From an uncultured marine group III euryarchaeote (lineage in GTDB: Archaea; Thermoplasmatota; Poseidoniia; MGIII; CG-Epi1): a stretch of 45,792 bases of DNA. The position numbers and the translations under genes are program-made. Of the stretch, positions 44,540 to 45,792 are shown piece by piece. The stretch is taken from NCBI GenBank assembly GCA_902533295.1, contig CACALG010000004.1, positions 1 through 45,792 of the forward strand. The letters run 5' to 3'. Under the pieces are notes generated by a model. The model made no database searches. It saw only the letters and a program-made list of their open reading frames with translations, and was not told the origin of the DNA. Numbering within the stretch: position 1 is the stretch's first letter; each line of letters opens with the position of its first letter.

Positions 44540-45033
44540 AAAGAGGACTTGTTTTAGGACGTTTTCAACCCTTCCATTTTGGACATTTAGAATTAATTAA
44601 GAATATTATAGAGAATAAAATAGAACCTCTAATTTGTATTGGATCTGCACAGTATTCACATACTGATGAGAATCCATTCACAGTCGAAGAAAGAAAAGAA
44701 ATGATTGAAACTGTAATGAAAAATATGACATGTGAATATAATATATTTGAAATACCTGATATTAACAATTATGATTTATATGTCTCACATCTAGAAAAAT
44801 TTGTACCTGCTTTTGATTACGTTTACAGTGGTAATCCTCTAGTTCAAAGACTATTTAGAAATGCAGGTTATGAAATTATAAAACTGGAAATGATTAACCG
44901 TGAGGTCTGGGAGGGTTCTGCCATCCGTCTGGCGATGAAGGAGGGCGGTGATTGGGAATCGGCAGTTCCAAATCAAATTGCAGAGATAATCCATCGTATG
45001 GATGGGACTGACCGATTGAAGATTTTATCATAG
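44536..45033 (+). CDS. Nicotinamide-nucleotide adenylyltransferase (archaeal NadM type)
   Basis: KRGLVLGRFQPFHFGHLELIKNIIE...GSAQYSHTDENPFTVEERKEMIE...SGNPLVQRLFRNAGYEI...REVWEGSAIRLAM; ATGA overlap with serS. Confidence 0.93.
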   Translation: MKRGLVLGRFQPFHFGHLELIKNIIENKIEPLICIGSAQYSHTDENPFTVEERKEMIETVMKNMTCEYNIFEIPDINNYDLYVSHLEKFVPAFDYVYSGNPLVQRLFRNAGYEIIKLEMINREVWEGSAIRLAMKEGGDWESAVPNQIAEIIHRMDGTDRLKILS

Positions 45034-45060
45034 TGCGGGCCCCCTCCCTCTCCCTATTTT

Positions 45061-45633
45061 CTAATCTACTTGGACCTTAGTACCTTTGGATTTCTCGGAT
45101 TCTTTTTTAGTTAAGACTAAATCCAAGATACCATTAGTGTATGTTGCTTTGGAAGATTCTGTTTCAACAAGTGACTTCAAATCAATACTTTTGAAATATT
45201 TTCTTGATTCTGTTTTTACATTAACTTCTACCTTGTCTTCCATTACATTAATATCAATATCTTCCTTGTTGACACCTGGAAGCTCAACTGTAATAGCAAT
45301 TTGATCATCCATTTCATTAATGTCCGTCAAGGGTTCTCTGCGCGTATCTACAACAGGCTTTTCACCTTGATTCTTGAAGGGGCGAATTCTAGTATTTCCA
45401 AAATCTTCGAAAATTGGAAAGCCATCTGGTCCGGCTTTAACTGAAAAGCCAAAAACAAAAGGATTCTTAGCCATATTATCTGGAATATTACCTTCAACAG
45501 CATCTCTCATTAGACCGTCCATTTGTTTACGAATTTTTTTAAATTCACTATCAAGATCACTGAAAATATCTTCTATACTCCAGTCACCTCCACTGAACCA
45601 ATCGATCACATCATCTCTCCTTTTTCTGTTCAT
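45061..45633 (-). CDS. Hsp20/alpha-crystallin small heat-shock protein (ATG 45633 preferred over track TTG 45651)
   Basis: DQIAITVELPGVNKEDIDINVMEDKVEVNVKTESRKYFKSIDLKSLVETESSKATYTNGILDLVLTKKE; GGAG Shine-Dalgarno before ATG 45633. Confidence 0.93.
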   Translation of the reverse strand: MNRKRRDDVIDWFSGGDWSIEDIFSDLDSEFKKIRKQMDGLMRDAVEGNIPDNMAKNPFVFGFSVKAGPDGFPIFEDFGNTRIRPFKNQGEKPVVDTRREPLTDINEMDDQIAITVELPGVNKEDIDINVMEDKVEVNVKTESRKYFKSIDLKSLVETESSKATYTNGILDLVLTKKESEKSKGTKVQVD

Positions 45634-45642
45634 ATTTACTCC

Positions 45643-45667
45643 ACTATACAACCTTAAGTTGTAAACC
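45643..45667. promoter_or_regulatory. Related palindrome upstream of hsp20 (candidate heat-shock operator)
   Basis: ACTATACAACCT-T-AAGTTGTAAACC: core AACCTTAAGTT, right arm identical to the grpE site at 10/12 positions; lies between TATA-like TTATATATA (~45683-45692) and hsp20 ATG. Confidence 0.6.
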
Positions 45668-45702
45668 TATAGTTTAGTAGTAGTATATATAATTTATTAT
45701 TG

Positions 45703-45792
45703 CTATTCGTCTTCCTGAACCGGTTCTGCAGTTACTACTTGTGCGACTACTGGTTCTGCCACTACTGGTTCTGCTACTACTGGTTCTGCTAC
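45703..45792 (-). CDS. C-terminal end of a protein with AEPVV repeats (partial, runs off right edge)
   Basis: Reverse strand open frame VAEPVVAEPVVAEPVVAQVVTAEPVQEDE-stop; 15-nt tandem repeat ACTACTGGTTCTGCT; not in ORF track because partial. Confidence 0.65.
   Translation of the reverse strand, partial: VAEPVVAEPVVAEPVVAQVVTAEPVQEDE

Noticed and set aside
45034-45060. GC/pyrimidine-rich tract gtgcgggccccctccctctccctattttct between convergent nadM and hsp20 as a terminator
   Set aside because: Short T-run and location fit a bidirectional terminator, but no clear stem or long T tract; evidence too weak to list as a feature.

Overview
AT-rich archaeal chromosomal segment with no phage, transposon or CRISPR signal. 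Gene content and style resemble marine Euryarchaeota such as Marine Group II/III (Poseidoniia-like); this is an inference and was not tested. Housekeeping and metabolic loci: grpE-dnaK (dnaK runs off the left edge), aminotransferase + msrA, a livK-livHM-livG-livF branched-chain amino-acid/amide ABC operon followed by EamA and ZIP transporters, YkgJ-family + ribK, etfD-etfB-etfA, tRNA-Asp(GTC), beta-CASP RNase, UPF0147, coaD-like, ccmF, SRP 7S RNA, hutI, serS, nadM-like, hsp20. The most distinctive locus (19328-33230) is a tightly coupled five-gene operon. It encodes a 3015-aa surface protein (transglutaminase core, about 60 calcium-binding-type DxDxDG repeats, Ig-like region, TM, cytosolic DUF4129-like tail), then DUF4350-like, MoxR ATPase, DUF58 and a polytopic membrane protein. 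Other highlights: a related operator-like palindrome in front of both grpE-dnaK and hsp20; a perfect 14-bp palindrome upstream of livK; a LivH-LivM single-chain permease with EF-hand-like loops and a ~350-aa multi-TM linker; a tandem-duplicated LivK with a Cys-rich acidic stalk and PGF-CTERM tail; and a riboflavin kinase whose only plausible full-length start is a CTG behind a good Shine-Dalgarno.
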